From assembly GCA_963751425.1 (NCBI GenBank), contig CAVVUF010000004.1:642734-706733 (forward strand): a DNA stretch of 64,000 bases, written 5' to 3'. The notes beneath the pieces were generated by a model. The model did not search any database. It saw only the letters and a list, made by a program, of their open reading frames with translations, and was not told the DNA's origin. Origin of the DNA: CAVVUF01 sp963751425. Lineage in GTDB: Bacteria; Chloroflexota; Anaerolineae; Anaerolineales; UBA4823. The stretch's first letter is position 1. The number at the start of each line of letters is the position of its first letter. The position numbers were made by a program, and so were the translations under genes. Shown in pieces: positions 51,187-62,341 of the stretch.

Positions 51187-53094
51187 TCACGCCGCGGCGC
51201 CGCCGAAATCCGGCACGGCGTCGCGCAGAACGCCATAGATCACCGAGCGGTCCTCGCGCGCGAGGCCCTGCTCCAGCGCCACCAGCCAGCCGCGCATGGC
51301 ATCGAGCGAGGGGCTGACCGGCTGCGCCGCCACGATGCCCTCGATGCCGATCTCCGCGGTCGGCTCTTCGCGGGCGAACAGGATTTCATGCAGCCGCTCG
51401 CCGGGACGCACGCCAGTGAAGGCGATCTCGATATCGTGTCCGGGCTCGAGCCCGGACAGCCGGATCATCCGCTCGGCAAGTTCGACGATCTTCACCGGCT
51501 GGCCCATGTTGAGCACATAGACCGACACGCCGCGGTTCTCGAGCCCATGGCTCGCCGCGGTGACCACGAGGTCGCAGGCCTCCCGGATCGTCATGAAGTA
51601 GCGCACCATGTCGGGATGCGTGACCGTGACCGGCCCGCCGGCTTCGATCTGCGCCTTGAACTTCGGCACCACCGAGCCGTTCGACGCCAGCACATTGCCG
51701 AACCGCACCGCGATCAGCCGCATCGGCACGCGACGGGCCGCCCGCCCTGCGCGCAAGCTCGGCGTCGAGCGCCTGGCAATACATCTCCGCAAACCGCTTG
51801 GTGGCGCCCAGCACCGAGACCGGCTCGATCGCCTTGTCGGTCGAGATCATCACCATCGCGGTCGCGCCGGCCGCCGCCGCCGCATCGGCGACATTGACCG
51901 AGCCGAACACGTTGGTCTTGACGCCCTCGCCCCAGTCCCGCTCGAGCAGCGGCACGTGCTTGAGCGCGGCGGCATGGAACACGATGTCGGGCTTGAACTC
52001 CGCCATCAGGCGGAAGATGCGCTCGCGGTCGCGGATATCGGCGAGGCGCCCGATCGATCTTCGCCGTGGCGTCTTTGGCCGCCAGCGCTTCCAGCACCGC
52101 ATGCAGCGCAGGCTCGGAGTTCTCGATCACCAGAAGCCGCGCGGCCCCGAATGTGACCACCCGGTCGCAGATTTCCGCGCCGATCGAGCCGCCGCCGCCG
52201 GTGACGACGACCGCTTTGCCCTTGACGAACTTCTCGAGCCGCCGGTAATCGATCTTCACGCTGGGCCGCAGCAACAGGTCCTCGACATTGACCGGCGCCA
52301 GCCGCAGCGCTTCGCCGCCATCGTCGAGCGACGGCAGCCGGCTGGTGGCGAGCCCGAGCCGGCGCGCCCGCATCAAGATCGCTTCCGGTTGCGCATCCGG
52401 CGCCAGCGCGCTCGCGGTGAGCACCAGGCGGGTGACATTGGTGCCGCGGTTGGCGAGGTCGGCAACGACATTGCCGAGATCGTCGGGATGCCCCAGCACC
52501 GGCATGCCGCGGATCGATTGGCTGCGGTCGGACGGCGAAGGCGACAGGATGCCGACCGGGCAGATCTTGTTCACCGCGCCGCTTTCGATCGCGCGCAGCA
52601 GCACTTCGGCGTCGGCCGCGCGGCCGAGCACCAGCATCGGCGCGGCGTCGCCCAGTTTGGCGTGCTGGAGCGTGCGGGAATATCGGAAATAGCGGTAGGC
52701 GATGCGCGGGCCGCCGAGGAACGATCTGCAGCAGCCAGTAGAGCACGATCGTGATCTTGCCGAAGAAGAACGTGCCGTAGACGTTCGGCGCCAGCAGCAC
52801 GTAGTCGATCACCAACAGCGTCACGGCCAGCACCGTCACGGCCCGCACGATGGCGAACATGTCGGGCAGCGAAATGAACCGCCACTTGGTCTTGTACAGA
52901 CCGAAATAGCCGTAGACGAACCCGGCATAGACGACGAAGGGCGGCAACATGATCAGCAAGAGCCGCCAGCGCTCGGCGAGGAAGGTATCCTCGAACCGGA
53001 TGAAGAAGCTCGCCAGGACCGCCGCCGCCGTCGCGAGGAGGTCGTGCGCCAGAATGAGCCACATCCGCGGCGTGAACTTCGAAAACCCGATCAT
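51187..53094 (-). CDS. CapD/FlaA1-like membrane nucleoside-diphosphate-sugar dehydratase/epimerase, frameshifted
   Basis: About 635 residues over shifts near 52725, 52060 and 51740. Four N-terminal membrane helices (MWLILAHDLLATAAAVLASF, LLLIMLPPFVVYAGFVYGYF and two more) precede a small CoA-binding-like domain (MLVLGRAADAEVLLRAIESG) and the main SDR domain: GKAVVVTGGGGSIGAEICDR, IVFHAAALKHVPLLERD, MVMISTDKAIEPVSVLGATK, then FKAQIEAGGPVTVTHPDMVR and IAFTGVRPGERLHEILFARE. This is the WbpM/CapD polysaccharide biosynthesis family, which makes 4-keto-6-deoxy UDP-sugars for glycan initiation. Confidence 0.85.
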
Positions 53095-53378
53095 GATCCC
53101 AGGGGCGACAAGACGCGGCCAAACCGCCCCCTTCCATACCGGCCTTTCCCAGCCCGCGCTACCGCCTGCCTCCCCGGCCAGGCCGGCGCACTGGACTATC
53201 CATAATTCGGCACATTCCGGCGTTAGGTCCCTGGGCGCCCGGGAACCTGGGCTTTCTCCCCGCCGGGAATGTAAAAAGGGCGTTTCCGATGCTGCCTGCC
53301 TTTCGTCCAGCCCAGTCCGGCGGTAGGTTCCGCCTCGGAGAGCCGCGGCCGGTGTGCCCGGTGACGGGGTAAAGTTCC

Positions 53379-53756
53379 GTGCGTGCAGCAGTCCTCGCAA
53401 CAGCGTTGGTCCTGGGCGGATGCTCGACCAGCGATTTCGCGCAGAGCCTGCCTGGCGAGCCCATCGCCGATCTCTCGCAACCCAATTACCGGCGCATTAT
53501 CACCGAAAATATCCGATCGATTTTTCCGAAGGAACCACCCGGCAACATGGAGATTTCCGGCCTGCGGATGGTCGATCACCTGAAGGGACGGGCCTGGATG
53601 ACCTGTCTCAAGATCGATGCGCGGGGCAATCCGCAGCTTTATGCGATCTTCATCCAGGACAACAAGGTGATCGATTCGCGCGCGAGCATTCTCATGGATC
53701 AATGCCAGCGGGAATCCTACGGCCCGTTCGAGTTGTCCGAAGCTCCCAAGGGCTGA
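53379..53756 (+). CDS. Small lipoprotein of unknown function
   Basis: 125 residues, intact, GTG start. VRAAVLATALVLGGCSTSDF has a lipobox LGGC, so it is probably lipidated and anchored in the periplasm. The rest (ENIRSIFPKEPPGNMEISGL, LKGRAWMTCLKIDARGNPQL, ASILMDQCQRESYGPFE) has a Cys pair and the features of a small globular periplasmic domain. No family name recognised. Its last 40 bases overlap, convergently, the C-terminus of the GT9 gene. Confidence 0.65.
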   Translation: MRAAVLATALVLGGCSTSDFAQSLPGEPIADLSQPNYRRIITENIRSIFPKEPPGNMEISGLRMVDHLKGRAWMTCLKIDARGNPQLYAIFIQDNKVIDSRASILMDQCQRESYGPFELSEAPKG

Positions 53757-54862
53757 TCCAGCCTCTCGCCAACGGAGGGGCGCACCCGGTCGACCGCCAC
53801 CAGCACCTGGCGCACCGTCAACTCATCGAGGCAACGGCTGTGGCTGTCGAGATGCCCGGCGCAGCCGAGTTTCTCGCACGGCAGGCAGGGCAGCGGATTC
53901 TGCACCACGATGACGTTGCCGCGCCGCTGCAGCGTCCCTGACGGTTCCCAGGGCTCGGTCAGGCCGCCGACCGGCCATGGGCCGATCAGACGCGGGCTGG
54001 TCGGCCCATAGAGCGCGACCGTGGGGCAGCCGGCGGCTGCGGCCAGATGGCTCATGGAGGTATCGACCCCGACATACACCGCCGCGCCGGCGAGCAGGTC
54101 CGCAAGCTGCGGCCAACCGAGCCGTCCATCGAGCCGGATGACCGCAGGCTCGACCGGCCCCCAGAGGTGGTCGAGATACGCCCGCTCGGCAGCGCCCGGT
54201 CCGCCTGTCACCGCGACCGTCAGGCCGCGCTCGGCGAGCCCGCGCGCCAGCCCGCGCCAGCCCTCGTCGGTCCAGCGCTTGTAGCGATAGGCCGGATTGG
54301 CATGCAGCACCGCGTAAGGTGCGCGGGGCAAGGCCGTGCTCTTTTCGCCTTGCGGACAGACGAGATCGGGCACGAACGGCAGGCCGAGCGCGTCGGTGAG
54401 CAGCCGCAGATGGGTGATGCGGTGGGTCTCGGGGTCGGGCGCAATCGCGACGTGGTAGGCGCGGCGCTTCCAGCGGGCGCCGGTCTTGCCCTCAGGCGGC
54501 ACCAGTCCGATCCGGTAGCGGCCGGCCACCAGTGCGTAGAACGTCGGCCGATCGCCCGATTGCGTCGAGACCACGAGGTCGTAGCGGCGCCACAGCTTGG
54601 CCACCAGCGCGGCGGTCTCGCGCGGGCTTGGCCGCTCCGGCATGGTGATAACGGCATCGATGTCGGGATTGCCGGCGAGAATGCCCTCCCCGCCGCGGAA
54701 CGCCAGCACGTCGAGCCGCGCTCCGGGATAGCCGCGGCGGAGCGTGCGGATCAGCGGCGTCGTCAGCAGCGCGTCGCCGAGCCGGCGCAGCGTGATCACC
54801 AGGACGCGTGACGGCTCGGGCATGTCCCGCAGCGCGGCCGACTTGGCGGGCGCCAGCATCAT
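53717..54862 (-). CDS. Heptosyltransferase-like glycosyltransferase (GT9)
   Basis: About 380 residues, intact. RVLVITLRRLGDALLTTPLI and RTLRRGYPGARLDVLAFRG are the GT9 N-terminal marks; HLRLLTDALGLPF, YAVLHANPAYRYKRWTDEGW, VYVGVDTSMSHLAAAAGCPT and VALYGPTSPRLIGPW the C-terminal ones. LPCLPCEKLGC carries the Cys cluster seen near the end of many GT9 members. Adds heptose or a related sugar to lipopolysaccharide core or a modified glycan from an ADP-activated donor. ATG at 54862 overlaps the end of the upstream ligase-like gene by four bases. Confidence 0.85.
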   Translation of the reverse strand: MMLAPAKSAALRDMPEPSRVLVITLRRLGDALLTTPLIRTLRRGYPGARLDVLAFRGGEGILAGNPDIDAVITMPERPSPRETAALVAKLWRRYDLVVSTQSGDRPTFYALVAGRYRIGLVPPEGKTGARWKRRAYHVAIAPDPETHRITHLRLLTDALGLPFVPDLVCPQGEKSTALPRAPYAVLHANPAYRYKRWTDEGWRGLARGLAERGLTVAVTGGPGAAERAYLDHLWGPVEPAVIRLDGRLGWPQLADLLAGAAVYVGVDTSMSHLAAAAGCPTVALYGPTSPRLIGPWPVGGLTEPWEPSGTLQRRGNVIVVQNPLPCLPCEKLGCAGHLDSHSRCLDELTVRQVLVAVDRVRPSVGERLDQPLGASDNSNGP

Positions 54863-56118
54863 GTCGGCGGCGGTCCGGAGGACCGCGGGCGGAGCGCGCC
54901 GCCCAGCACGCCAACACCGAAGACGTAGATCCAACCCTGAGTAAAATCGGAAATGTGCGAATTGAGCAGCGAGCCGATGACGTTCTGCACCACCACGATC
55001 AATCCGAACCAGGCCATCGGCGTATTCGCAGTGAACAAAGCCAGATGCGCGATCCACATGGCAATGAGCAGCGCCACGCCGGCGATGCCGAGTTGCACCG
55101 CCACACCGAACAGCTGGCTGTGCGGGTTGGCGGTGACCAGCGCGCCGGGTTCGTTCGTCGCCGCGCGCCGGAACAGCGTCTCGATGGTGCCGGTACCGTG
55201 GCCGAGCACCGGCGACTCGGCGACGAAGTCGGCGGACTGCCGCCAGAACTGCAATCGCTGCCCGGCGGAAGTCGGCTCGCCACGTTCGCGATAGTCCACC
55301 ACCTCCTGGATCGCCTGATCGACCCGCAGCCGCAAATAGGGCGAGGACGCCCAGCTTAGGCCGGCGACCGAGGCGCCGATCAGGCAAACGACGAGCGAGC
55401 CCTTGCCGCCAAAGCGGCGGAAGCCAAGCAGCACGAACAGTACCGCAACCACGATCAGGGTGGTTCGTCCGGTGGCGACATAGAGGATGTTGGCGACGAA
55501 CAGCGCGGCTGCCGCTGCCAGCAGCAGGGCCTGTTGCACGCGGTGGTCCCGCCAGAATTCGGTCGCCTGTCCCAAGAGGCCGAGCGCGCACAGCGCGAAG
55601 ACGCCGCTTTGCGCGATGTAGTCCTTGAACGGCACGCCGATCGAGGTCTTGCCGCGCCAGGTGAGCCCGGGCAGGAGCGCGAGCGCAAACGAGAACGCGA
55701 GCAGGAAAGCCGACGACGCCAGGAACCCCAGCGCCACCCAGTGCGCCCGCGCCGAGCGGCGGAACTGCGCCAGCAGCAGCGGGATGACGAGCAGCTTATG
55801 GAACGCTCCGAGCCCGAGAATTCGCTCACGCCACTCCACGTCGGCCCACAGCATGCCGAGCGCCGCGAACGCCCAGAACAGCACCGGAAGACCACCGGCC
55901 GGCGTCATGATTTCGCGGCGGACCGCCGCGAGATCGAGCGTCGGCAGTACCGCGATCAGCCACAGCACCAGCAGGATGCCGGTCGCGCTGGTCGACCACG
56001 GCAGCGACATCGCCACCGCGACGGCGAGCCAGTCGGCGGCGTCCGCCAGCCGTGCTCGGACGGGCAGTCTGGAGGTTTCCTGGTCGGTCAAAGTCGACGT
56101 TGATCCCGAAGGCATCAT
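54859..56118 (-). CDS. O-antigen ligase/polymerase-like membrane protein (copy 2)
   Basis: 419 residues, intact, about ten transmembrane segments, from AVAMSLPWSTSATGILLVLW to a C-terminal ALRPRSSGPPPT. The periplasmic loop reads AESPVLGHGTGTIETLFRRA, NPHSQLFGVAVQLGIAGVAL, the pattern of Wzy/WaaL O-antigen ligases and polymerases. Sequence resemblance to the gene at 43958 (LPWSTSAT, GHGTGT, NPHSQ or NPHQQ, IQLG) shows the two are paralogues. Translationally coupled to the GT9 gene. Confidence 0.82.
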   Translation of the reverse strand: MMPSGSTSTLTDQETSRLPVRARLADAADWLAVAVAMSLPWSTSATGILLVLWLIAVLPTLDLAAVRREIMTPAGGLPVLFWAFAALGMLWADVEWRERILGLGAFHKLLVIPLLLAQFRRSARAHWVALGFLASSAFLLAFSFALALLPGLTWRGKTSIGVPFKDYIAQSGVFALCALGLLGQATEFWRDHRVQQALLLAAAAALFVANILYVATGRTTLIVVAVLFVLLGFRRFGGKGSLVVCLIGASVAGLSWASSPYLRLRVDQAIQEVVDYRERGEPTSAGQRLQFWRQSADFVAESPVLGHGTGTIETLFRRAATNEPGALVTANPHSQLFGVAVQLGIAGVALLIAMWIAHLALFTANTPMAWFGLIVVVQNVIGSLLNSHISDFTQGWIYVFGVGVLGGALRPRSSGPPPT

Positions 56119-56235
56119 GGAACCGTAATGTCACCCGCCAGCCGCGGGCCGGCCACGCCGCTTATCACCCCGGGGACTTAGCGCAAATATCTATGGAACG
56201 GCGAGGTTCTCGAAAAATGCTCCTCTGGGCGCTCC

Positions 56236-56352
56236 TTACGAACCCTTGGTACCGCCAGCAGCGATCACATTGCCCGCGTTGACCTTCGACAGCCCCTGCT
56301 CGGCCCGGACGCGCGCGCTCGCCAGCACCGCCTCGAGCTTGGCATCGAGACT
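56236..56352 (-). CDS. C-terminal fragment of an unidentified protein at the right junction
   Basis: The minus frame reads LDAKLEAVLASARVRAEQGL then SKVNAGNVIAAGGTKGS and stops at 56236. It is charged and helical before a glycine-rich end; no family recognised. The frame is cut at about 56352 where composition changes abruptly from GC-rich to AT-rich. It is in the same direction as the ligase-like gene that follows it. Confidence 0.35.
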   Translation of the reverse strand, partial: SLDAKLEAVLASARVRAEQGLSKVNAGNVIAAGGTKGS

Positions 56353-57147
56353 TCAACCTCCAGTATTGATTCAAGCTCGTCGTCCATTGGGACTTCATCT
56401 AGCTATTATTCATCAAGTTCTCGTTCTTCATGGTCGTCAATGTCATCTGAAAGCTCGTCATCAAGAGGCTACAGTGAGAGTACGGACAGTAGTTCGCAGG
56501 GCTACAGTGAGAGTACGGATAGTAGTTCAATGGGTTACAGTGAAAGTACAACAAGTAGTTCGGAAGGGTATAGCGCATCTAGCCAGTCATCAAATAGCTC
56601 AAGTTCTCTTGAGGAAATAATGCCACAAAGCGGAATGATCACATATTCAAGGAGCATGAATCCATTGCCATATGGAATAAGCGGGTTTGAAGGATGGAGA
56701 TTGTTTGATGACAAGAAGCCAACTTGGAATTATCCAGTATGGTCGCAGATGGATGGAATATGGATGGTTGATGGGTATTCGTTGAGCGGAAATAATATAA
56801 ATGAGTCCGTAACGATAGATTTCGGGGCAGCAAACAAGCAAATCATCAATTACTATAAATTCCACATATTTGCCCTTGGCTCTAGTGGGGCAGTTCCTAA
56901 CACAGAACATTCGCCATCTACATGGTCGGTTTTGGGCAAGTTCGATGATGGTTACCCTTGGATAACCTTGGATTATAGAACTTCTCAGACGTGGCTAAGT
57001 GGCGTAAATCTTATACCAAACAGGACTTATGGAAAGATTAATTTGGCAAATAACCAATATAGATATTACTTATTCCAATTTGACAAGAAGGTTGGTTCCA
57101 GCTTATACTTTGGATTCTCCGAAATAGAAATGTTTAGGAGTACATAA
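56353..57147 (+). CDS. Phage-like structural protein: serine-rich linker plus discoidin-like C-terminal domain, 5' truncated
   Basis: The open frame enters from the junction with Ser-rich sequence (TSTSSIDSSSSSIGTSSS), then about three 11-residue repeats of the form GYSESTDSSSQ (33-base units at 56464-56562), and another Ser/Asn run. After LEEIMPQSGMIT comes a globular domain with WRLFDDKKPTWNYPVW, VTIDFGAANKQIINYYKFHI, FDDGYPWITLDYRTSQTWLS and YFGFSEIEMF, which resembles F5/8 type C (discoidin) or carbohydrate-binding folds seen in tail fibres. The N-terminus is missing. GC drops to about 35-40 percent. The stop at 57145-57147 overlaps the next start. Confidence 0.55.
   Translation, partial: STSSIDSSSSSIGTSSSYYSSSSRSSWSSMSSESSSSRGYSESTDSSSQGYSESTDSSSMGYSESTTSSSEGYSASSQSSNSSSSLEEIMPQSGMITYSRSMNPLPYGISGFEGWRLFDDKKPTWNYPVWSQMDGIWMVDGYSLSGNNINESVTIDFGAANKQIINYYKFHIFALGSSGAVPNTEHSPSTWSVLGKFDDGYPWITLDYRTSQTWLSGVNLIPNRTYGKINLANNQYRYYLFQFDKKVGSSLYFGFSEIEMFRST
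56464..56562 (+). repeat. Three 33-base tandem repeats encoding GYSESTDSSSQ-type linker
   Basis: Units start at 56464, 56497 and 56530, with a fourth decaying copy from 56563. They differ at only a few bases, mostly third positions, which shows recent unit duplication under coding constraint. Confidence 0.75.
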
Positions 57148-58028
57148 TGACGAAGATATACATAAATTCATATGAACAAAATGATGTAGATATATACGGC
57201 ATCAAAACCATATCTTTTGATCACATGGGGGTTAAAGTTTTGTCGGCAAATCAAACAGACAAAATTTATGGCGTATTTGTCTCGCAAGTCATGGTAGCCC
57301 CTTCTAATTTTATACGATGGGATTCTTTTTTATAGATACAAGTGCCACGGACAACATTTGGGTTTATGTTAGAAATGCTGATTCGAACATAAATTCGACA
57401 CCTTGGGAAGGTCCATACAAAAACTATGAGGAGAGTTTTTCCTCAATGAACAAGCAACTTTTTCAGTTCATGATAGTTATGTCGGATAATGGTTTTCAGG
57501 TTCACTCAAATAAACTCAATAGAGCTTAATTTCATATCATCTGAAAATTCAAAATTATTCTTCTCAAAGACGTTCAATATAGGATTTAGGGCGGAGCATA
57601 TTATTCTTACATATAATGCCGATAAATCGGACGATGCAGTGTCGAGATTTGCTGTTGCTGGAGAGGAAACTACGGATATTTCTAAGTATCAATATATAAA
57701 TCCGAATATGATGCAGGAGCTTTATTCAATACCATTGTACTCAGATAAAATAAAGCTAATGATGGAGTTAGCTGGCGATTCTGGAATCCCAATTAAAGTT
57801 CATGAAATATCTTTCATGTTTAGTGGGGAAAAGTATGACAGGATAAACATCGAAACTGTTTTGTCAACATCGAGCACATCTTCATTTTCTTCTTCTAGTT
57901 CAAGTTTGGATAGTAGTCAAGCGAATCTACAATGTCAACATCTTCCAGTTGATGGCACGGCAACATGGACGGATGTATTTATATATCCTTTTGCAACAGG
58001 AATATCTATTACAAGAAATAATGTATAA
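57147..58028 (+). CDS. Phage-like structural protein with a serine-rich tail, frameshifted
   Basis: About 290 residues over three frames (shifts near 57320 and 57500). MTKIYINSYEQNDVDIYGIK, FSSMNKQLFQFMIVMSDNGF, FSKTFNIGFRAEHIILTYNA and IPIKVHEISFMFSGEKYDRI form beta-rich segments; then a Ser-rich linker (STSSTSSFSSSSSSLDSS) leads to WTDVFIYPFATGISITRNNV at the end. Same Ser-linker style as its neighbour, so all three genes probably belong to one virion fibre module. The ATG at 57147 overlaps the previous stop; function is inferred from context. Confidence 0.5.
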
Positions 58029-58036
58029 TGTGAAAT

Positions 58037-61000
58037 ATGCCAACAAGTAAAAAATTCAGGTTAGATTACTACACGTCCGGTTCAGTATACAGTGCTCAAA
58101 TCGGATTTTAGACGCTTTACAACATTAGATTACAATTTGAAATCTTATGTTGGAATCGTTGGCGTTGGCGTGATAAGTGGTTGGAAAATAAAGACAAACA
58201 ATGATACTTCATTCGAGTCGCTTAGCGACTTGGAGGTGGTAATTTCATATGGAAATGGCATAATAAATGGATATTTTGCTGAATCCCCTTATTATGTCAA
58301 AAGAAGAGCGCACATGGATATACCAGACAGAGAAGTTGAAGTGGTAAGATTTGACAAAACTCCCGAGCCATATATGACTGCGCAAGAGAGGCTTGATTAC
58401 ATTTCAGTCATTCAAGCTTATGATCCGTCATTTGTTTGTCCTAACCCCGTTGAAAATACATACGTAAAAACAGTTTTATATGATGACTCAGATGCATTTA
58501 GATCGGCAAAATTAGTGTTGCCAGACAACACAGATACATACATTTATGCGTCATTCCCGTCGGGGTGGAAGCCGTATCCTCAACTAACCGATGACATTTA
58601 TGCTTCATTGGATCTTTAATAATTTGGATGAACCGCAATCGACTGATTTTGAAACTTATGATGAATACCTTCTTGCACTTGCTGAGTATCAGGAAAAAAT
58701 AGAAATATATCACGCTTACAAATGGCAATTGTATTCAGAGAGATCACTTTACGGAGGTTATATTCAGTAAATATAGCAATCAGCAAAATAGTTCTACAAA
58801 GGTGTTACTGGGCGTTGTAACAACTAGAAATGGAAAAATAGAGACAATTGACACTAGCAAAGTTGATAACTTGGAAAATATGGAAGCATCCATAAAGAAA
58901 AAATCTATTGAGTACATAACAAAGCATGTTCATGGAGGTAGAAAAGACTATGATCCTCCAAAAATCAATTTGGAAACGGACATAAGAGAATGTATATTGA
59001 ATTCCTATGACCCGAATGCAGGGGTTGCGTTGTTTGATGTTCAGGAGAAATATTATACCAGCTTGGAAGATGGGCATAAGCACTCTTTTATTGTTGATTC
59101 TTCAGGTAATGGGCAAACCATAGAACATATTGGGGATGGAGTTAAGCACTTTCATACAATATCGAATTATGTTGTTTCGCAGCCTTTGGCGTCATATTCT
59201 ACCGTATCCTCTCACACGCACACGATACCTAACGCAAACAATTATATTGATGGATGGACAGAGGATAGCTTGTTTAATGTCTATGCGAATAAAAAGCTGA
59301 TAGGATACAAAAATGGTGTTAGTCCAACAGAAATGTCTTCCAATTTAACATTTGATTTGAGTAAAAAACAGATAAAAATCAAAGGGGGCATTGGGATAGG
59401 ATACAAAACATTGGCTTGCGAGTTTGTCGCATACAACGAGAAATACTCTTTCTCGAAATCTACATTTAGTGCATATTCATTCATGTTGTTTTTAATTGCC
59501 GACTACTATTCTAAGTTTTCTGCAAAGATATTATCTAATCCATCTGAAAGCCCAATTTCGTCGGAATTGATTAAAAACCCATCCAACTCAACCGATCTAA
59601 TTAGGCAGTCACAGACGGCAGACAAGTTTTTATTTGCTACAGGCGATAAATTTGTTTATGTTTCACCTGTAGCAAATAATATTGAGGTAATAGGAATAAA
59701 CATCCCTTCGGCACATAATGAATATAAGATAACAATAGAAATACTTGGTAACTCAGAAGTGACTGGCGTTCTTAAGCAAGAAAATATACTGTATGTTCAT
59801 GCAGATAAGTTTGTGTCTGGAGAATTTGATATCGCAAGAATACCATTTATAAGCCATATTGGAAGGCTGAATGAGAAATTCACTCCATATAAATTACCTA
59901 TGGCTAGTCGAAACGGATATAAATATCAAATCTTGCCATATGTAACGGGGGCAAATCAAGACCATTATCATACAATATTTATCGACATAAATGGCAATGG
60001 ATACACTACTGATACAATGATTGGAGAAGATGCGGTAATTTATGCAAATGGAAAGGATGGCAAAGAGTATAACATCGAACACTCACATGAAATAAAGAAC
60101 TATGTTGTTTTGAGTTCTTCTGGTGGAGAATATGATGCATGGAGAGCTACATATGGGTCGTCGGAAGCTGCCCATTCGCATTCGTTGGAGAGGGTGGAAA
60201 TAGGAAACGGAAAAGCTGTATATTCCATATGCGAAGATAGCGAAAATAACCTATGGATGGGGACATCTGATGGATTAATATTGAAACCATTAGATTCGGC
60301 TTACGAATTCACGATTAATGGACAGGTCATAAATAGAATTGGAAATGATCTTTGGTTATTGCTTAAGGAAGCTGCGATTATTTACCAAAACAGATATGGA
60401 CTATCTATGCCAGTTGGAGAAGAATACGAAGAAGCTATCTATAGCATTCAAGAGGAACTTACTGAGCATGGACAGTATTCAATTGTTGCGCTTAATTCAA
60501 ATGGACAATTAACAGCTAATATTGTAATGATAAAACGAATGGACTACGTTACGTTTTCCAATATGTATATCTCCGAGGTGAAACAGGCTTTTGAAATAAC
60601 TAGCGAAGAACATTGTTACAGGATTGAAGCTATTCAAAGTAGATAATGGAATAGAAATATCCCTATATGATGAAAATTTACCTCAATACATGTACGATAA
60701 GCTAATAAAAATTTACTACACAACTCAAAGAAATATATCGTTTTCTCCATATTGGAATATCTTTGCGTCCAAGAGAATTTCAGGTGACATTGATGAGATT
60801 TGCGAATCAAACAGCGGAAATACAATAGAAACTGAAGATATAAATATATTATCCGCAAATACTTGCGCTTTTAACTTTAATGCTAAGGCTGACATGGAAA
60901 AAGAATGGAGTGTTTCTAGTTTTCCTTCCGGAACAGAAATTCTTACCAAAGCGATTAAAGACAAGAATGGAAATACTTGGGTTTTGTCAAATGATTCAAT

Positions 61001-62339
61001 ATTTGTTGCTAGAAAATATATGGCATCAAAATTAGTTGACAAAATTGAAAATCCATCAACAAGCATATCTATTTATGACATCGTTGAAGATGGCAATGGA
61101 GATATTTTAGTTGCTACAAATAACGGAATTTATAGAACTTCAAACCAAGGGAAAACATGGACTGAAGATAAAAATAGCCAGATTGGATTTGTTCAAATTG
61201 TAAGAGATCGCACGTCGGACATTACAGATGGTGGAATAGGACATAGGCATAGTTTATTGGTTAATGAATTTGGAGACGGAAACACTAGCAACGCAACACT
61301 TGGAATTTCTCATGTTCACTTGGTATCTAATTGGACGATACAAGAGGCATCTGGCCATAGCCACGCAATTGAGACTACGCTTTATGCCATTGAGTCTGAT
61401 GGGACATGCTACAGGAAGTTTAGAAGTTCAAATTGGGAAAAAATATCAACTTCTAAACTTGGCGAAATTGGTAATATATTTGCATTTAATGGCTATCTTT
61501 TTGCTTCAACAAGCTATGGATTGCAAAGATTCAACGGTAGTAATTGGCAAATTATAGACAAGGAAATTCCATTTTCATTTTCAAATTCGTTTGATGGCAC
61601 AAAGATGTTTGTTGGTTATTATAATAAGGTTAAATCATCATCTGATGGAATTACATTTGCCGATGTGTTCTTATTTTCTGGTCAATCTCAGGCTTTCGTT
61701 GACCATAATGGGGTTAAAAACTTTGGATATTCAACATCCAACAGATTGAATTCTTTTTACTTCAAAGACATTTCGATACCAGAAAATCAATTGGCTGTTG
61801 CCGGTTCGAGCAAGTGGTTGGCAGAACAAGGTGGACGGAATACATCAAATGTGGACTTGTATTTTAATGAGCAGCTATGCTACTCATATAAAAAAGAGCA
61901 TAGACAGGAGGGGGGATACTGTTCCATATTTTAACATAGACTCGTTCAATGGCATAATTGACTTTTCAGCCGAAACAAGTATTGCGGAAAACGTAGATAT
62001 GTATTCGTCTCAGTTAAAGGTTCAAGACGCATCTAAATTCAATATTGGGGATGTAATCCTAGTTTACAACGGAAGTGCTCCTCCTTCGTCTGAAAAGCCA
62101 CAACAATCATTGTATGTTGACAATCAAAAAGTAGATGCCGATGGGGAATTGCAAAATAAGAGTGAAGCCGAGATAATCAACGAATACAAAACAAAGATAA
62201 AAGAAATGGAGAGTTTTACAGAGACAGCCGCCAAAAAGGCACTTGAAATAAAATCGTACTACAAGCAATATGCCGTATTTAAAGTGGAGGCTGCCGGATT
62301 GGATAGCCTAACAATATCTCCACCTACCAACTGCCAATT
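58037..62339 (+). CDS. Giant His-x-His-rich fibre-like protein with propeller-like repeats, frameshifted and 3' truncated
   Basis: At least 1400 residues. The N-terminus MPTSKKFRLDYYTSGSVYSA continues, after a shift near 58100, as FRRFTTLDYNLKSYVGIVGV and GVISGWKIKTN, like phage baseplate or fibre anchors. Nine HxH sites occur (e.g. DGHKHS at about 59070, KHFH, SHTHT, DHYHT at about 59960, EHSHE, AHSHS, GHRHS at about 61245, SHVHL, GHSHA), several flanked by repeated DxNGNG or FGDGNT turns; such HxH sites bind metal in trimeric tail fibres (T4 gp12). Later segments (CEDSENNLWMGTSDGLI, EDGNGDILVATNNGIYRTSN) are beta-propeller repeats. A coiled coil lies near 62120-62270. Shifts near 58610, 58745, 60640 and 61860. 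The end is lost at the foldback. Confidence 0.55.
60562..62199 (+). repeat. Left arm of a 1.6-kb inverted duplication (foldback)
   Basis: This stretch is present again, reverse-complemented, at 62342-64000. It is the 3' part of the giant fibre gene. The intervening 62200-62341 forms an unpaired loop that still continues the coding frame. See the other arm for interpretation. Confidence 0.85.
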
Positions 62340-62341
62340 TG

